64,000 bases of DNA from Cohnella ginsengisoli (GTDB lineage Bacteria > Bacillota > Bacilli > Paenibacillales > Paenibacillaceae), in NCBI RefSeq assembly GCF_029525555.1, contig NZ_JAPDHZ010000008.1, positions 186,001 through 250,000 on the forward strand, given 5' to 3'. The number at the start of each line of letters is the position of its first letter. Position 1 is the stretch's first letter. The notes beneath the pieces are model-generated. The model saw nothing but the letters and a program-made list of their open reading frames with translations. It searched no databases and was not told the DNA's origin. Below, in pieces: positions 17,486 through 25,657 of this stretch. The position numbers and the translations under genes were made by a program.

Positions 17486-19123
17486 TTAAAGAATGACCCC
17501 GTCCTTGAAAATGGCGATCTCGCGGAAGCCGTTCCGCTCGTTGTTGGTCTGCTTCTCGCCCGAGGCGAGCGAGACGATCTGCGCGAGCAGTTCATCCCGC
17601 AGCGCGTCCATGCCCATGCCTTCGATCAGCCGGCCCGCGTTGAAGTCGATCCAGTTTTTCTTGCGGTCCGCGAGCTGGGAGTTGGTGGCGATCTTCACGG
17701 TCGGCACCGGACCGCCGAACGGCGTGCCGCGCCCGGTCGTGAACAGCACGACGTGCGCGCCCGCGGCGGACAGGGCGGTGACCGAGACGAGATCGTTGCC
17801 CGGCGCCTGCACGAGATTGAGTCCCGGCTTGCGCGAAGGCTCGCCGTAGGCCAGCACGTCGGTGACCGTCGCGTGGCCGCCCTTTTGCGTGCAGCCGAGC
17901 GACTTCTCCTCGAGCGTCGTGATGCCGCCGTCTTTGTTGCCCGGGGACGGATTCTCGTAGATCTCCTGTCCGTGGCGGATGAAGTAGTCCTTGAAGTCGT
18001 TGACCAGCTTCACGATGTCCCCGAACACGCCCTCGTCGGCCGCGCGCTCCATGAGGATCGTCTCCGCGCCGAACATCTCCGGCACCTCGGTCAGCAGCGC
18101 CGTGCCGGCGACCGACGTGATGGCGTCGGCTACGCGGCCGACGAGCGGGTTCGCGGTGATGCCTGAGAAGCCGTCGGAGCCGCCGCATTTAAGGCCGATG
18201 CGCAGCTTCGACAGCGGTACGTCCGTCCGAACGAAGCGCTCCGCGTAATCGACCAGCTCGCCGATGAGCGACAGCCCTTCCTCCAGCTCGTCTTCGACCT
18301 CCTGCGACTTCATGAACTTCACGCGCTCGGGGTTGTAATCGCCGATGACCTTCTTGAACGCGTCGACCTGGTTGTTCTCGCAGCCGAGACCGACGACGAG
18401 CACGCCGGCGGCGTTGCCGTGGCGCACGAGCGCGGCCAGCAGCTTCTGCGTCGCGGTCAGGTCGTCGCCGAGCTGGGAGCAGCCGTACGGATGCGGGAAG
18501 TGGAACACGCCGTCGATGCCGCGCCCTTCGAACTGCCGCGAGGCCAGGCGAGCGAGCGTCTCGCACGTCTTGTTGATGCAGCCGACGGTATTCACGATCC
18601 AGATCTCGTTGCGGATGCCGACCTCGCCGTCGTCGCGCACATAGCCCCTGAAGCTGGTCTGCCCGGCGGGGAAAGACGCCGTCGATGCCGCCTCCGCGCC
18701 CGATTCGGCGGATTGCGGCTTGTACGTATAGTCCAGCACCGCGCCGAGGCCGGTCTTGAGATTATGCGTATGCACCCAGTCGCCGACCGCGATGTCTTCC
18801 TTCGCGATGCCGATCGAATAGCCGAATTTGTTCACGTGCTGTCCGGCGGCGACCGGCCGGATCAGCAGCTTGTGTCCGCGCGGCACGTCCCGCAGCACGA
18901 GCGCTGCGCCTTCGCCGCCCGCGCCGTCCGACCAGTCCACGGTCTCGCCGGCGCGGATGTCGCGCAGCGCGATGGCCACCTGGTCGCGCGGATTCAGCAC
19001 GACGGTGTCGCTCGCAGCGGCAGCCGCGACTGCAGCAACCGCAGATCCGGACGCCGCCGTGCCGGCTGCCCCGGCACCGTCGACGCCAACCGATGCGTCC
19101 TGCGTCTTATCCGTCTCGCTCAT
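17486..19123 (-). CDS. uxaA: Altronate dehydratase UxaA
   Basis: The start at 19123 has a GGAGG site; the first four bases overlap the uxaB stop (ATGA). The 545-residue protein has an Ala/Ser/Gly-rich N-terminal extension (residues 1-40) not normal for the family, an SAF domain (GETVDWSD...PRGHKLLI), and a large altronate/galactarate dehydratase domain with GYVRDDGEVGIRNEIW, VVGLGCENNQ and GLKCGGSDGFSGITANP; Cys and His here bind the catalytic metal. It converts D-altronate to 2-keto-3-deoxygluconate. Last gene of the uxaCBA operon. Confidence 0.95.
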   Translation of the reverse strand: MSETDKTQDASVGVDGAGAAGTAASGSAVAAVAAAAASDTVVLNPRDQVAIALRDIRAGETVDWSDGAGGEGAALVLRDVPRGHKLLIRPVAAGQHVNKFGYSIGIAKEDIAVGDWVHTHNLKTGLGAVLDYTYKPQSAESGAEAASTASFPAGQTSFRGYVRDDGEVGIRNEIWIVNTVGCINKTCETLARLASRQFEGRGIDGVFHFPHPYGCSQLGDDLTATQKLLAALVRHGNAAGVLVVGLGCENNQVDAFKKVIGDYNPERVKFMKSQEVEDELEEGLSLIGELVDYAERFVRTDVPLSKLRIGLKCGGSDGFSGITANPLVGRVADAITSVAGTALLTEVPEMFGAETILMERAADEGVFGDIVKLVNDFKDYFIRHGQEIYENPSPGNKDGGITTLEEKSLGCTQKGGHATVTDVLAYGEPSRKPGLNLVQAPGNDLVSVTALSAAGAHVVLFTTGRGTPFGGPVPTVKIATNSQLADRKKNWIDFNAGRLIEGMGMDALRDELLAQIVSLASGEKQTNNERNGFREIAIFKDGVIL

Positions 19124-20673
19124 GATGCGCTCGCCTCCATTTTCGTCAGCGCGCCGGCCAACGCCGCGCGCAGTCCTTCGATCTCGTCCAGGTCCCGTCC
19201 CCACCAGCCGGCGCGGCCGAGGATGTCCGCGACGAGACCTTCAAGCGTCAGCTCTCCCCGGTCCAGCCGCGCCCACAGCCCGGCCAGCTCCGTCAGCGCG
19301 GCCGCATCGTCTCGCAGCGCGATCGGCCCACCGTCCAGCCGGCTTCCCGCGAATCCGCCGTTCTCCGTCTCCCGCGCGCGATACAGCCGCAGCAGCGAGG
19401 CGAACGCCTCCACGATTCGCGGCGGCAGCTCGCCGGTCCGCTCCGCGTAAGCTTCAAGCGTCGGCAGCAGCCGCACCTTGAACTTGGACAGGCTGTTCAG
19501 CGCGATGTCGGCCAGCTTGTGCCGGACGTGCGGGTTCGCGAAGCGCTCCAGTACTTCGCCGGCGTAGCGGCGCATCTCGTCCTCAGGCAGCGGCACCGAC
19601 GGCACGATCTCGTTCATGATCGCGTCGCGGATAAGCTCGCCGTAGACGGGATGCCCCACCGCTTCGCCGACCGTTTCCAGCCCGTTCAGCAGTCCGACGC
19701 TCGCCATCAGCGTGTGCGCGCCGTTCAGGATGCGCACCTTGCGAAGCTGGTACGGCTTCAGGTCGTCCGTCCACAGCACGTTCAGCCCGGCGCGCGCCAG
19801 CGGCAGCCGCGCATCCAGCGCGGCCTCTCCCTCGATCGCCCACAGATGATACGGCTCCGCGGCATTTAGCAGCCGGTCTTCGACGCCCTGCGCCGAAAAG
19901 ACGCCCCCGGCCTCCTCGGCCGGATAGCCGGTCACGATCCGGTCGACGAGATTGTTGAGGAAGCGGTTGTGCTCGCCGATCCAGGACTTGAACGCCTCGG
20001 GCAGCCCCCAGTCCTCCGCGTGCCGCAGCACGATTTCCCGCAGCTTGTCGCCGTTGTGCTCGACCAGCTCGCACGGCAGCAGCAGCAATCCCTTCGCCGG
20101 ATCGCCGCCGAACGTCTCGAATCGCCGGTGCAGCAACGCCGTCAGCTTGCCCGGATACGACAAGATCGGCCGCTCCGGTTCCCATTCGGACGTCTGGTAG
20201 ACGAGCCCCGCCTCCGTCGTATTCGAAATGACGACTTCAAGCGCCGGCTCCTCCCCCAGCGACAGGAATCGCTCCCACTCCGCATACGGGTCGACCGTCA
20301 GCGCGAACGCCGACACCAGGTCCAGCTCGTCGACCGGACGGCCGTCCTGCAAACCGCGAATCCATTGGTAATACAAGCCTTGCTGCTCCCGCAGCTCGGC
20401 CAGCTTGGCCGCGCCCGAAGGACGGGGCTGGCAGACGGCCACGCCGCCTTCGAACAGCCCCTGCCGGTTGCACCGGTCGATCATCCAGTCGGCGAAGCCC
20501 CGCAGGAAGTTGCCTTCCCCGATCTGCAGCACCTTGACCGGATAGGCCTTCATCCGGTCGTATCGCGCCGCCAATTCTCCCTGGAGCGTCGCCCGGCTCA
20601 GCCGGGGCAGCGCCGTCCCGTCCGCAGCCGCTGCGTTAGCGTTAGCGCGCTCCGCGCCCGCGCCCCCGCTCAT
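19120..20673 (-). CDS. uxaB: Tagaturonate reductase UxaB (altronate oxidoreductase)
   Basis: A 517-residue NAD-dependent polyol dehydrogenase of the mannitol dehydrogenase family. The start at 20673 overlaps the uxaC stop (ATGA); the site upstream is GGCGGGCGG. It opens with a 25-residue Ala-rich extension, then the Rossmann motif VKVLQIGEGNFLRGF, VISNTTEAGL, LPCELVEHNG and the catalytic region VRILNGAHTLMASVG with the active-site Lys/Asn/His set. It reduces D-tagaturonate to D-altronate. Tight overlaps on both sides show translational coupling within uxaCBA. Confidence 0.93.
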   Translation of the reverse strand: MSGGAGAERANANAAAADGTALPRLSRATLQGELAARYDRMKAYPVKVLQIGEGNFLRGFADWMIDRCNRQGLFEGGVAVCQPRPSGAAKLAELREQQGLYYQWIRGLQDGRPVDELDLVSAFALTVDPYAEWERFLSLGEEPALEVVISNTTEAGLVYQTSEWEPERPILSYPGKLTALLHRRFETFGGDPAKGLLLLPCELVEHNGDKLREIVLRHAEDWGLPEAFKSWIGEHNRFLNNLVDRIVTGYPAEEAGGVFSAQGVEDRLLNAAEPYHLWAIEGEAALDARLPLARAGLNVLWTDDLKPYQLRKVRILNGAHTLMASVGLLNGLETVGEAVGHPVYGELIRDAIMNEIVPSVPLPEDEMRRYAGEVLERFANPHVRHKLADIALNSLSKFKVRLLPTLEAYAERTGELPPRIVEAFASLLRLYRARETENGGFAGSRLDGGPIALRDDAAALTELAGLWARLDRGELTLEGLVADILGRAGWWGRDLDEIEGLRAALAGALTKMEASAS

Positions 20674-22124
20674 ACGCCGCCCGCCGTCCGCGCGATCTCG
20701 ATCCGCGCGGAGTCGGCGCCGAAGCGGAAGTAAGCTTCCGCGTTGCGATAGCATACGCCTTCGACGATCTCGCCGAGCAGCGCCGTATCGGCGGGCACGA
20801 GGCCCGACTCGACCCAGTCGCCGAGCAGATTGCACAGGATGCGGCGGAAATACTCATGCCGCGGATACGACAAGAAGCTGCGGGAATCCGTCAGCATGCC
20901 GACGAACCGGCTCAGGAGCCCCATGTTCGCGAGCGACTTCATCTGCGCGAGCATGCCGTCGATCGTATCGTTGAACCACCAGGCGGAGCCGAGCTGGATT
21001 TTGCCCGGAATGCCGTCGCCCTGGAAGCTCCCGATGATCGAGGCCAATACGTCGTTGTCGCCGGCGTTCAGCGAATACAGGATCGTGCGCGGCAGGCCGC
21101 CCTGACGCTCGATCCCGTCGAGCAGCTTGACGAGCGGACTCGCAAGCGCGCCCGCGTTGATCGAGTCGAAGCCGGTATCCGGGCCGAGACGTTCGAACAT
21201 CGCCGTGTTGTTATTGCGGTGCGCATGGATGTGCAGCTGCATCGTCCAGCCGCGCTCGGCGTATAGACGCCCGAGGAACAGCAGCGTAAACGTCTTGTAC
21301 TGCGCCTCTTCGTGCGGAGACACGGCCTCGCCGCGAAGCGCCTTGGCATAGATCGCCGCGGCCTGCTCTTGCGTCGCCTCCGCATGCATGACGGTATCGA
21401 TCGCATGGTCGGACAGCAGACAGCCGGTCTCGTGGAAAAATTGCACGCGCTCGCCCAGCGCCTTCAGGAGCAGGCCGTAATCGGACAGCTCGTAGCCGCA
21501 AGCCTCGCGAAGGCGCGCCAGCCAAGGGAGGAACGTCGCACGATTGATCTCCAGCGCCTTGTCCGGACGAAACGAAGGACGCACCTGGAAGCCGTGGCGG
21601 TCCTCTTCGATCAGCTTGCGGTGGTATTCGAGCGAATCCGCCGGATCGTCCGTCGTGCAGACGACGCGGACGTTCGAGCCGCGCACCAGATCCTGCGGCG
21701 TGAAGCCGCCGCCTCTGATCTTGGCGTTCGCTTTTTCCCAAATAACGGGCGCGTTCTTCTCGTTGATCAGCTCGTCGATGCCGAACAGGCGGCGCAGCTC
21801 GAGATGCGACCAGTGGTACAGCGGATTGCCGATCGTCATCGGCACCGTCTTCGCGTAGGCCAGAAACCGGTCATAGTCGGAGATGCCTTCGCCGCCGGTG
21901 ACGTACTGCTCCGGAATGCCGTTGGCGCGCATCGCCCGCCACTTGTAATGATCCCCGTACAGCCACACCTCGGTCAGGTTCGCGAACGGTTTATTGTCGT
22001 AGATCGCCTTCGGATCGAGATGGCAATGGTAGTCGATGATCGGCATCGGCGCGGCGAACCGCTCGTAAAGCATCGCGGCCGTGTCGTTATTCAGCAGGAA
22101 GCGGTCGTCCATGAACGCTCTCAC
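20670..22124 (-). CDS. uxaC: Glucuronate/galacturonate isomerase UxaC
   Basis: GTG start at 22124, 10 bases after GGAGG; an ATG 12 bases further in is less well placed. The 484-residue TIM-barrel protein has the metal-binding PIIDYHCHLDPKAIYDNKP, the conserved GDHYKWRAMRANGI, VCTTDDPADSLEYH and LHIHAHRNNNT. It isomerises D-galacturonate to D-tagaturonate (and D-glucuronate to D-fructuronate). First gene of uxaCBA, so pectin monomers imported or released by the neighbouring genes feed into the pathway here. A cre-like box lies just upstream. Confidence 0.95.
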   Translation of the reverse strand: MRAFMDDRFLLNNDTAAMLYERFAAPMPIIDYHCHLDPKAIYDNKPFANLTEVWLYGDHYKWRAMRANGIPEQYVTGGEGISDYDRFLAYAKTVPMTIGNPLYHWSHLELRRLFGIDELINEKNAPVIWEKANAKIRGGGFTPQDLVRGSNVRVVCTTDDPADSLEYHRKLIEEDRHGFQVRPSFRPDKALEINRATFLPWLARLREACGYELSDYGLLLKALGERVQFFHETGCLLSDHAIDTVMHAEATQEQAAAIYAKALRGEAVSPHEEAQYKTFTLLFLGRLYAERGWTMQLHIHAHRNNNTAMFERLGPDTGFDSINAGALASPLVKLLDGIERQGGLPRTILYSLNAGDNDVLASIIGSFQGDGIPGKIQLGSAWWFNDTIDGMLAQMKSLANMGLLSRFVGMLTDSRSFLSYPRHEYFRRILCNLLGDWVESGLVPADTALLGEIVEGVCYRNAEAYFRFGADSARIEIARTAGGV

Positions 22125-22150
22125 AGGTAATCAACCTCCGTATCGTAATG

Positions 22151-22164
22151 TGCAATCGCTTACT
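22151..22164. promoter_or_regulatory. cre-like box in the uxaC / araC-type intergenic region
   Basis: TGCAATCGCTTACT matches 12 of 14 cre consensus positions. It lies 27-40 bases before the uxaC start and between uxaC and the divergent regulator gene. Confidence 0.55.
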
Positions 22165-22291
22165 GTTTCACAGATTATCGCAAAAAAAGGTTGGAAGTCT
22201 CCGCGATTTTTGCTTATATTATAAAAAATCAACTTATTTTGTCCAGAAGTCGACGATCGAACCCAGGTTGGCGCGGAAAGGAGCGGCGGGG

Positions 22292-23155
22292 ATGTACGAC
22301 GAGACGGACGCTTTGACCTACGGCGACGAAGAAGCGGACTTTTACTACCACCGCATCCGCCGCACCCGCCCCTTCGAGCGGACGAACCACTATCATCGCA
22401 CGTACGAGATTTATTACCTCGTCTCGGGCGAGCGGCTCTATTTCATTAAAGAAGAGACGCACCATATCGCCGCCGGCTCGCTCGTCTTCATCGACAAGCA
22501 GCTGGTGCACAAATCGTCGATGAAGGACTCGCACGCGCACGAGCGCGTCGTAATCAACTTCAGCGACGCCTTTCTCGGCATGGAGCGGCTGCCGCACTAC
22601 GACGAGCTGTTCCGCGTATTCCGCGGCGGCTCGCGCGTATTCCGCCTGTCGCCTTACGAGCAGGCCGGCGTGCTCGCGCTGCTGAACCGGATGGGCGCCG
22701 AGATCGCGGGCCGCCAGCCGGGCTTCGAGACCGGCCTGCGCCTGCTCCTCGCGGAGCTGCTGCTCCTGGCATCCCGGCTGCCGGATTCCGGCGGCGAGGG
22801 AGCGCAGGCGGCGGCCCATCCGCTCCACAGCAAGATCGCGGACGTCGTCAGGCATCTGAACGCGCGCTATTCGGACCTTGTGACGCTGCCGGATCTGGCC
22901 GCCCGCTTTTACATGAGCCCCTCCCACCTTAGCCGCACCTTCAAGGCTGTGACCGGCTTTACGCTGGTCGGCTATCTGAACCTGATCCGCGTCCGGGAGG
23001 CGCAGGCCTTGCTGCGCGAGACGAACCGCAAGATCATCGACGTCGCGGCCGCCTGCGGCTTCGAGAGCGTCACGCATTTCGAGCGTACGTTCAAAAAGAC
23101 GGCCAAGCTCACGCCGATGCAGTACCGCAAGCTGCACGATCGACCGAATGGCTAG
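22292..23155 (+). CDS. AraC-family regulator, cupin sensor, 287 aa
   Basis: The start at 22292 (MYDETDALTYG) follows AAAGGAG; a longer frame upstream lacks a site. The N-terminal half is a cupin-like sensor (NHYHRTYEIYYLVSGERLYFI), and the C-terminal half has two helix-turn-helices (LPDLAARFYMSPSHLSRTFK, IIDVAAACGFESVTHFERTF). It is divergent from uxaC and likely controls uxaCBA, responding to galacturonate or a pathway intermediate (inference). It is a paralog of the gene at 24671, which has the same length and layout. Confidence 0.9.
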   Translation: MYDETDALTYGDEEADFYYHRIRRTRPFERTNHYHRTYEIYYLVSGERLYFIKEETHHIAAGSLVFIDKQLVHKSSMKDSHAHERVVINFSDAFLGMERLPHYDELFRVFRGGSRVFRLSPYEQAGVLALLNRMGAEIAGRQPGFETGLRLLLAELLLLASRLPDSGGEGAQAAAHPLHSKIADVVRHLNARYSDLVTLPDLAARFYMSPSHLSRTFKAVTGFTLVGYLNLIRVREAQALLRETNRKIIDVAAACGFESVTHFERTFKKTAKLTPMQYRKLHDRPNG

Positions 23156-23250
23156 CGGGTCCGATAAGTTCGATCGTCCTGCCGTTCCGGCAAACGGCGA
23201 AGGCGCCTCCCCGTTCCGTCCGGAGAAGCGCCCGCCAATTACGGTCCCTA

Positions 23251-24540
23251 TTAATAAAACTTCACGAGCTCGTCGACCTTGACCGCCTGTCCCGTACGGA
23301 TCGACTTGTTCGCCGCGATGCCCGTCAAAATGGAGCGCGCGCCGTCGACGTGGTTCGCCGCGCGATGGAATTCATCCTCCACCGGCACGCCGAAGATGTC
23401 GTTCAGCAGCACCGGGTCGCCGCCGCCGTGTCCGCCTTCGCCGACTTCGAAGTCGGCCTTGTACGGCTCGCCGAACATCGGGAAGACGAGAATCGTGACG
23501 CCCTTCACCGCGCCCTCGAGCGCCTTGTCCCCGCCCGAATTCACGTACGATTGCTCGACGATCTTCATCTCGATGCGGCCTTTCGTGCCGTTAAACGCGA
23601 TCTGGTAGCCCTCCCAGGGCAGGTAGGCATTCAACGAATAAGTGAGCTGCGCCTTGTTCTTGTACTTCACGAGCACGCTCATCGTGTCCTCGATCGAGAT
23701 GCCGTCGCCGAACACGCTCTGGTCGCGCCGGTAGCCGTCCTCCGGCTCGGCGTCGAGGTACATCGCCTTCAGATGCGGATTGTCGTCGAGCGGCAGGGCG
23801 AACGGATCGCCGGCGGCGTTCGGATTGCCCGTCGCGCGCTCGTAGAACTTGGTGACGCCGCGCTTCTCCGCGTTTTCCCGGCCGTAAAAGAGCAGGTCGC
23901 CCATCGCGAACACGGTATCCGGCTGCGAGCCGATCCAGAAGTTCACCAGGTCGAAGTGGTGCGTCGACTTGTGCACGAGCAGGCCGCCGCTGTTGCGCTT
24001 GTCCCGGTGCCAGCGGCGGAAATAGTCCGCGCCGTGCTGCGTATTCAGCAACCATTCGAAGTGGATCGACGTGACGTCGCCGATGACGCCGCTCGCGATC
24101 AGCTCGCGCGCCTTCGTATGATGCGGCGCGTAGCGATAGTTGAACGTCACGCGCACGCTTCGTCCCGTCCGTTCGACCGCGTCCAGAATCTCCTGGCACT
24201 TCTCCTCGTCGACCGTCATCGGCTTCTCGGTAATGACGTCGCAGCCGAGCTCAAGCGCCCGGATAATATACGTATGGTGCGTCCGGTCCACGCTCGTCAC
24301 GATGACGGCATCCGGCTTTTCGGTCTCGATCATCCGGTCGAACTCGTCGCTCTTATAGGTACGTACCGCCGGATAGTCGTACTTTTCCGTCAACAGCTTG
24401 TTCGCGTAGTCCATGCGGGTCTGATTGATATCGCAAAAGGCGAGCAACTCGCTCGTCCCGCGGTAAGACGTCGCAATCGCCGAATAAAAAAACTCCGCTC
24501 TTCCTCCTGCGCCTATCTGTACGTAAGTCTTTTTTGCCAT
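23251..24540 (-). CDS. Gfo/Idh/MocA-family oxidoreductase
   Basis: I choose the ATG at 24540, 11 bases after GAGGAG; an ATG nine bases upstream sits too close to the site. The 429-residue protein has an N-terminal Rossmann fold (VQIGAGGRAEFFYSAI), the conserved VITEKPMT with the active-site Lys, and a C-terminal alpha/beta domain containing FNYRYAPHHTKARELI. Such enzymes oxidise or reduce sugars or inositols with NAD(P). It is divergent from, and probably controlled by, the AraC regulator at 24671. Substrate unknown; context suggests a pectin-derived sugar. Confidence 0.9.
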   Translation of the reverse strand: MAKKTYVQIGAGGRAEFFYSAIATSYRGTSELLAFCDINQTRMDYANKLLTEKYDYPAVRTYKSDEFDRMIETEKPDAVIVTSVDRTHHTYIIRALELGCDVITEKPMTVDEEKCQEILDAVERTGRSVRVTFNYRYAPHHTKARELIASGVIGDVTSIHFEWLLNTQHGADYFRRWHRDKRNSGGLLVHKSTHHFDLVNFWIGSQPDTVFAMGDLLFYGRENAEKRGVTKFYERATGNPNAAGDPFALPLDDNPHLKAMYLDAEPEDGYRRDQSVFGDGISIEDTMSVLVKYKNKAQLTYSLNAYLPWEGYQIAFNGTKGRIEMKIVEQSYVNSGGDKALEGAVKGVTILVFPMFGEPYKADFEVGEGGHGGGDPVLLNDIFGVPVEDEFHRAANHVDGARSILTGIAANKSIRTGQAVKVDELVKFY

Positions 24541-24670
24541 CTTTGCCATCTCTCCTCTTCTTTAACGATCCAATGAGGAAAATGTACCGCAAAATGTGCT
24601 TATTCGCTCCGCAATTTATGTTATTATTTTTGAAAACCCGCTTTTTTTTGTCCTCATGGAGGCGATTGCC

Positions 24671-25534
24671 TTGAACTTGAACAGCACGCTTCGATATGGA
24701 GACCCGCACGATCCTTTTTACGTAGAATACAATCGCAGGAAAGGCCACTATTCGATGGCAGCCGACCATATGCACGGACAGCACGAGCTTTATTATCTGT
24801 TCGGCGGCGAGCGGTTTTACTTCATCAAAGACCGCGCGTACCAGGTCCAATCCGGCGATCTCGTGATCGTGCCCGGCGACGAGGTGCACAAGACAAGCGA
24901 TACCGGCGTGCCCAACCACGAGCGCATCGTGCTCTACTATGACGAGCGATACTTCGCGCAATTCGGCGAGACGGAGGCCGAGCTGCTGCGCTCGCCGTTC
25001 CGCGGCACCCGGCGCCTGCTGCGGCTGGACGCCCCCGGGCGCCTGCGGGTCGAACAGCTGCTGTACGGCATGCTTCGCGAGATCCAGGATCGCCCGCCCG
25101 GGAGCGAGCTGCCCATCCGGCATGCGGCCGCGGAGATGCTGTTGTTCGCGGCCCGGCACGCGCTCGGCGCGGAGGCCGAAGCCGCCGAAGAGGCGACGTC
25201 GCCTACCGCGGCCAAGATGACCGAGGTCGCGCGGCATATCGCCGCAACCTTTCGCGAGCCCATCACGCTGGACAAGCTGAGCGGCCGCTTTTACTTGAGC
25301 CCCAGCTATCTGAGCCGCGCATTCAAGCGGTGCACCGGCTTCGGCATTGCCGAGTACGTTGGCATCACGCGGGTCAAGGAGGCGCAGCGGCTGCTTCGGG
25401 AAACGGACGCGAGAATCACCGAGGTGTCCGAAGAAGCCGGATTCGAAAACTTTTCGCATTTCGAAAAAGTGTTCAAGGCCTTTACCCGCATGACGCCGCG
25501 GAGCTACAGGGCCCAGTTCAGGCGTTCGTTATAA
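24671..25534 (+). CDS. AraC-family regulator, cupin sensor, 287 aa (TTG start)
   Basis: The best start is TTG at 24671, eight bases after GGAGG; the in-frame ATG at 24656 has no site in front of it. The 287-residue product has an N-terminal cupin (HMHGQHELYYLFGGERFYFI) and a C-terminal AraC domain (LDKLSGRFYLSPSYLSRAFK, ITEVSEEAGFENFSHFEKVF). It is paralogous to the regulator at 22292, which shares this layout. Divergent from the oxidoreductase, and most likely its regulator. Confidence 0.88.
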   Translation: MNLNSTLRYGDPHDPFYVEYNRRKGHYSMAADHMHGQHELYYLFGGERFYFIKDRAYQVQSGDLVIVPGDEVHKTSDTGVPNHERIVLYYDERYFAQFGETEAELLRSPFRGTRRLLRLDAPGRLRVEQLLYGMLREIQDRPPGSELPIRHAAAEMLLFAARHALGAEAEAAEEATSPTAAKMTEVARHIAATFREPITLDKLSGRFYLSPSYLSRAFKRCTGFGIAEYVGITRVKEAQRLLRETDARITEVSEEAGFENFSHFEKVFKAFTRMTPRSYRAQFRRSL

Positions 25535-25657
25535 AACGCAAGACAATTGCGCACGCGATCTATATCTATCTCCTTGCAAGAAAGCTATAATTGTATGTGG
25601 CATTTATCGTTCGCGTATATCATCCCGATCTAACATCCCGACGCGAAGGCGGTTCTT

